Assembly: GCF_009761815.1 (NCBI RefSeq) | Contig: NZ_RWIN01000020.1 | Location: 1 to 64,000, forward strand | Reading direction: 5' to 3' | DNA length: 64,000 bases | Source of the DNA: Pseudomonas sp. PB120 | Lineage (GTDB): Bacteria; Pseudomonadota; Gammaproteobacteria; Pseudomonadales; Pseudomonadaceae | In this document: one piece after another, positions 61,771 to 64,000 of the stretch | Numbering within the stretch: position 1 is the stretch's first letter | How the letters are laid out: every line of letters begins with the position of its first letter | Notes under the pieces: generated by a model | Database searches by the model: none | Told to the model about the DNA's origin: nothing | Seen by the model: the letters and a program-made list of their open reading frames with translations, nothing else | Translations under genes and position numbers: made by a program

Positions 61771-62502
61771 TTAGAAGCGCGCTTTGGGCGTCGCCACCGG
61801 GATCGGTTGGCTGCCGTTGAGCGGCAGGAAACAACCCTTGTCCGCGTCGTAAGCTTTGATTGCGCTGGTTTCGATGTCGTAGACCCAGCCATGTATGAAC
61901 AGATGACCGTTCGCCATGCGCGAGGCTACCGAAGGGTGGGTGCGCAAGTGCTGCAATTGGGCGATGACGTTTTCCTCGGTGAGGACGTGCATACGCTCGT
62001 TCTCGTCGGCGCAGTTGCAGTTTTCATGCACCATGGTTTTCGCGACTTCCGCATGCCGCAACCAGGCTTTGACCGTAGGCATTTTTTCCAGGCTGTCGGG
62101 GTTGAGCACCGCACGCATCGCGCCGCAATCGGAGTGGCCGCAGATGATGATGTGCTGCACGCCCAGCGCCAGCACTGCGTACTCGATGGCGGTGGAAACG
62201 CCGCCGTTCATTTGCCCGTAAGGCGGCACGACGTTGCCGACGTTGCGGGTCACGAACAGATCGCCAGGGGCGCTGTGGGTGATCAATTCAGGAACGATGC
62301 GTGAATCGGCACACGCGATGAACATGGCGCGCGGCCGTTGGGCGGTGGCGAGTTTCTTGAAGAGCTCTTCCTGCTGCGGGAAGACCTCATGGTGAAAATG
62401 CAAAAAGCCGTCAACGATATGCTTCAACGCTGCATCGGCGCTTTCCGCCTCGGGCTGGGTGGAAGCCGATGCAGCCAGCGGCTGTTTATCCTTGTCACTC
62501 AT
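61771..62502 (-). CDS. Beta-class carbonic anhydrase
   Basis: A 243-residue enzyme interconverting CO2 and bicarbonate. Zinc ligands are Cys64, Asp66, His123 and Cys126 (ACADSRIVPE and CGHSDCGAM). The N-terminal 25 residues are polar and without family match. It is 90 bp before the SulP gene on the same strand (PA0102-PA0103 order), so the pair may work as a bicarbonate-supply module. The 244-bp region behind its start (62503-62746) holds nothing recognisable. Confidence 0.96.
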   Translation of the reverse strand: MSDKDKQPLAASASTQPEAESADAALKHIVDGFLHFHHEVFPQQEELFKKLATAQRPRAMFIACADSRIVPELITHSAPGDLFVTRNVGNVVPPYGQMNGGVSTAIEYAVLALGVQHIIICGHSDCGAMRAVLNPDSLEKMPTVKAWLRHAEVAKTMVHENCNCADENERMHVLTEENVIAQLQHLRTHPSVASRMANGHLFIHGWVYDIETSAIKAYDADKGCFLPLNGSQPIPVATPKARF

Positions 62503-62746
62503 GAATTCATCCTCATTGTCGGAGTCTGGGGATTTTCCCGTTTAGTCCGGTGTGAAGCCAGTGGCTGTTTAAAAAACATCCAGGTCGCAAAGCATGACCT
62601 ATCAGTCACTCGATGAACAAGGTAACGGCCGAAACTTAACTCAAACTGAATGAAACGCTCTAGATCGTGTGTTCCAGGTCACACAAAACGTGACCAGCCT
62701 AAAAGTCCGGTGTGTTTCGTACCCCTCAACCATAGGCCAATTGTCT

Positions 62747-63805
62747 TCAAATCAAGGACATTTGGCGACCTGGCGGACAGAAGGCCTCGCAGTCCAGATT
62801 AAAGCCTTCCCGGCGATTGAGCCCCAGGCGCTTGATGGTTTTGGCAAAGCGCTGGGCCAACAGGTCGGCGAACGGGCCTTCGCCGCGCATCCGGGCACCA
62901 AACCGGCTGTCATACAATTCGCCGCCGCGGCTCTGGCGGATCAGGCTCAACACATGCGCAGCGCGCTGCGGGTAGTGGGCGGCCAACCATTCTTCGAACA
63001 AGGGCGCCACTTCCAGCGGCAGGCGCAGCATCATATAAGCGGCACTCTGCGCGCCGGCTGCGTGGGCCTCGGTGAGCAGGCTTTCGAGTTCGCTGTCGTT
63101 GATCATTGGAATCATCGGCGAACACAGCACGCCCACCGGGATCCCCGCTTCGCGCATCACCCGGATTGCCCGTAGGCGGGCCTTGGGTGCAGCGGCGCGG
63201 GGTTCGAGGATGCGTTTGAGTTCATCGTCCAGGGTGGTCAGGCTGATCATCACTGCCACCAGCCTTTGCCGGGCCAGTTCGGCCAACAGGTCAAGATCGC
63301 GCAGAATCAGCGAGCCCTTGGTGATGATGGTCACCGGATGACGGTATCGCAGCAGCACTTCCAGGGTTTTGCGGGTGATTTTGTGCTCGCGCTCGATGGG
63401 CTGATACGGATCGGTGTTAGAGCCCAGGTTGATCGGCGCGCATTGATAACCGCGTTTGGACAGCTGTTCTTCCAGCACATCGGCCGCGTTGGTCTTGGCG
63501 ATCAATTTGGTTTCGAAGTCCAGCCCCGGTGACATGTCCCAATAAGCGTGGCTGGGCCGTGCGTAGCAATAGATGCAACCGTGCTCGCAGCCGCGATAGG
63601 GGTTGATCGAGCGATCAAAGGGCAGGTCCGGCGAGTTGTTGCGGGTGATGATGGTTTTCGCCGTCTCGATGCGCACTTCAGTGCCTTGGGTCGTCGGCAC
63701 TTCCTGATACCAGCCGTCGTCCTCGGCCACCGAGCGGTTCGGCGCGAATCGATTGTGCGGGTTGGTCGCGGTACCGCGGCCGCGTGGAGGCAAGGGAGTG
63801 CTCAT
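62747..63805 (-). CDS. Radical SAM protein (PA0069 family, SplB-like)
   Basis: A 352-residue radical SAM enzyme. The cluster motif is Cys73-x-x-x-Cys77-x-x-Cys80 (RGCEHGCIYCYARP), the GGE-equivalent and SAM region follow (STKSLILRDLDLL-type strand, ISLTTLDDELKRILEPRA). It resembles spore photoproduct lyase-like/DNA-repair radical SAM proteins, but the substrate is unknown. A perfect LexA box lies just before the start (63823-63838), as for the SOS-regulated P. aeruginosa PA0069. Start ATG 63805 is supported by AGGCAAGGGAG-like upstream. Confidence 0.88.
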   Translation of the reverse strand: MSTPLPPRGRGTATNPHNRFAPNRSVAEDDGWYQEVPTTQGTEVRIETAKTIITRNNSPDLPFDRSINPYRGCEHGCIYCYARPSHAYWDMSPGLDFETKLIAKTNAADVLEEQLSKRGYQCAPINLGSNTDPYQPIEREHKITRKTLEVLLRYRHPVTIITKGSLILRDLDLLAELARQRLVAVMISLTTLDDELKRILEPRAAAPKARLRAIRVMREAGIPVGVLCSPMIPMINDSELESLLTEAHAAGAQSAAYMMLRLPLEVAPLFEEWLAAHYPQRAAHVLSLIRQSRGGELYDSRFGARMRGEGPFADLLAQRFAKTIKRLGLNRREGFNLDCEAFCPPGRQMSLI

Positions 63806-63822
63806 CGATCAATACTCGTTTG

Positions 63823-63838
63823 CTGTATGTACATACAG
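63823..63838. promoter_or_regulatory. LexA (SOS) box
   Basis: CTGTATGTACATACAG is a perfect palindrome matching CTGT-N8-ACAG. It lies 17 bp before the radical SAM start and should repress it until DNA damage. Confidence 0.9.
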
Positions 63839-64000
63839 TATCGAAGGTTTGACGAGCTGGCCAGTGCCGTTCGACGCTAATTTCTATATATGACGATTTT
63901 GTTTATCAACTAGTGCAAGTTGTCGCAACGCTGAGAAACATATAACGAATAGTCGGTTGATAAAATTTTTCAGTAGTATCCGCTGCACACGAAGTTTTCG
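63839..64000. other. Edge intergenic DNA, nothing recognised
   Basis: AT-rich sequence with TTGTCG and TAACGA spaced 17 bp apart on the plus strand, too weak to call a promoter. No ORF or RNA gene is recognisable before the window ends. Confidence 0.5.

Overview
This 64-kb window looks like a chromosomal segment of a Pseudomonas of the P. fluorescens lineage. The evidence is the set of Pseudomonas-specific neighbourhoods (algB-kinB, dsbA-cc4-c5-engB-polA, znuA/zur-znuC-znuB, the aa3 cox operon with its assembly factors), the GC-rich codon use with long antisense shadow frames, and at least fourteen REP/BIME palindromes of the type common in P. fluorescens intergenic DNA. I saw no rRNA, tRNA, CRISPR, prophage, plasmid or insertion-sequence genes; the content is mostly core housekeeping.

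Layout. 1-4.6 kb: quinone oxidoreductase, hemF, aroE and a SulP anion transporter. 4.9-9.9 kb: a choline-O-sulfate module (choX, betC and a divergent LysR regulator), then three small enzymes (Rossmann-fold NAD(P)-binding, DOPA-dioxygenase-like, GFA-type). 10-17.3 kb: CitMHS citrate transporter, TerC, Na/Pi cotransporter, a membrane-anchored M16 peptidase homologue, a DUF5924/DUF2914-type protein. 17.4-20.9 kb: a four-gene MCE (Mla-like) lipid transport operon. 21-23.8 kb: a fused SpmA/SpmB-like gate protein and gltP. 23.8-25.6 kb: a sparse region with DUF1328, a small membrane protein, a candidate 52-codon ORF and several unexplained RNA-like structures. 25.6-34.2 kb: algB-kinB, an EAL protein, an AmpDh2-type amidase, a GGDEF cyclase and a nuclease/phosphatase-fold gene. 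34.2-41.3 kb: dsbA, cytochromes c4 and c5, engB, the sRNA ErsA, polA, DUF2782, thrB. 41.4-45.2 kb: the Zur-controlled zinc importer and a lipoprotein. 45.3-50.2 kb: katE and metNIQ. 50.4-59 kb: sco, cyoE, ctaA, a second Sco-like protein, SURF1, a twin-TM protein, coxC, ctaG, coxA, coxB. 59.4-63.8 kb: a hypothetical protein, a SulP/beta-carbonic anhydrase pair and an SOS-type radical SAM gene.

Themes. Envelope stress and c-di-GMP/alginate control cluster at 24-37 kb (algB/kinB, DGC, EAL, AmpDh2, DsbA, and ErsA with an AlgU-type promoter). Respiration clusters at 50-59 kb, where the aa3 oxidase structural genes, heme A synthesis (cyoE, ctaA) and copper/heme insertion factors (Sco, Sco-like, CtaG, SURF1) lie on one strand behind an RpoS-like -10.

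Likely regulatory sites are a Zur box between znuA and zur, a perfect LexA box before the radical SAM gene, an AlgU promoter for ErsA, A-rich Hfq/Crc-type motifs before the citrate transporter leader and at the coxC and cyoE starts, and a palindrome over the LysR start codon. The most unusual unexplained signals are a series of small hairpins at 24.36-24.48 kb whose minus strand shows GGA in loops (Rsm-like), an orphan terminator facing out of the gltP 5' region, and a +/-/+ triplet of a GCACGA motif upstream of algB.
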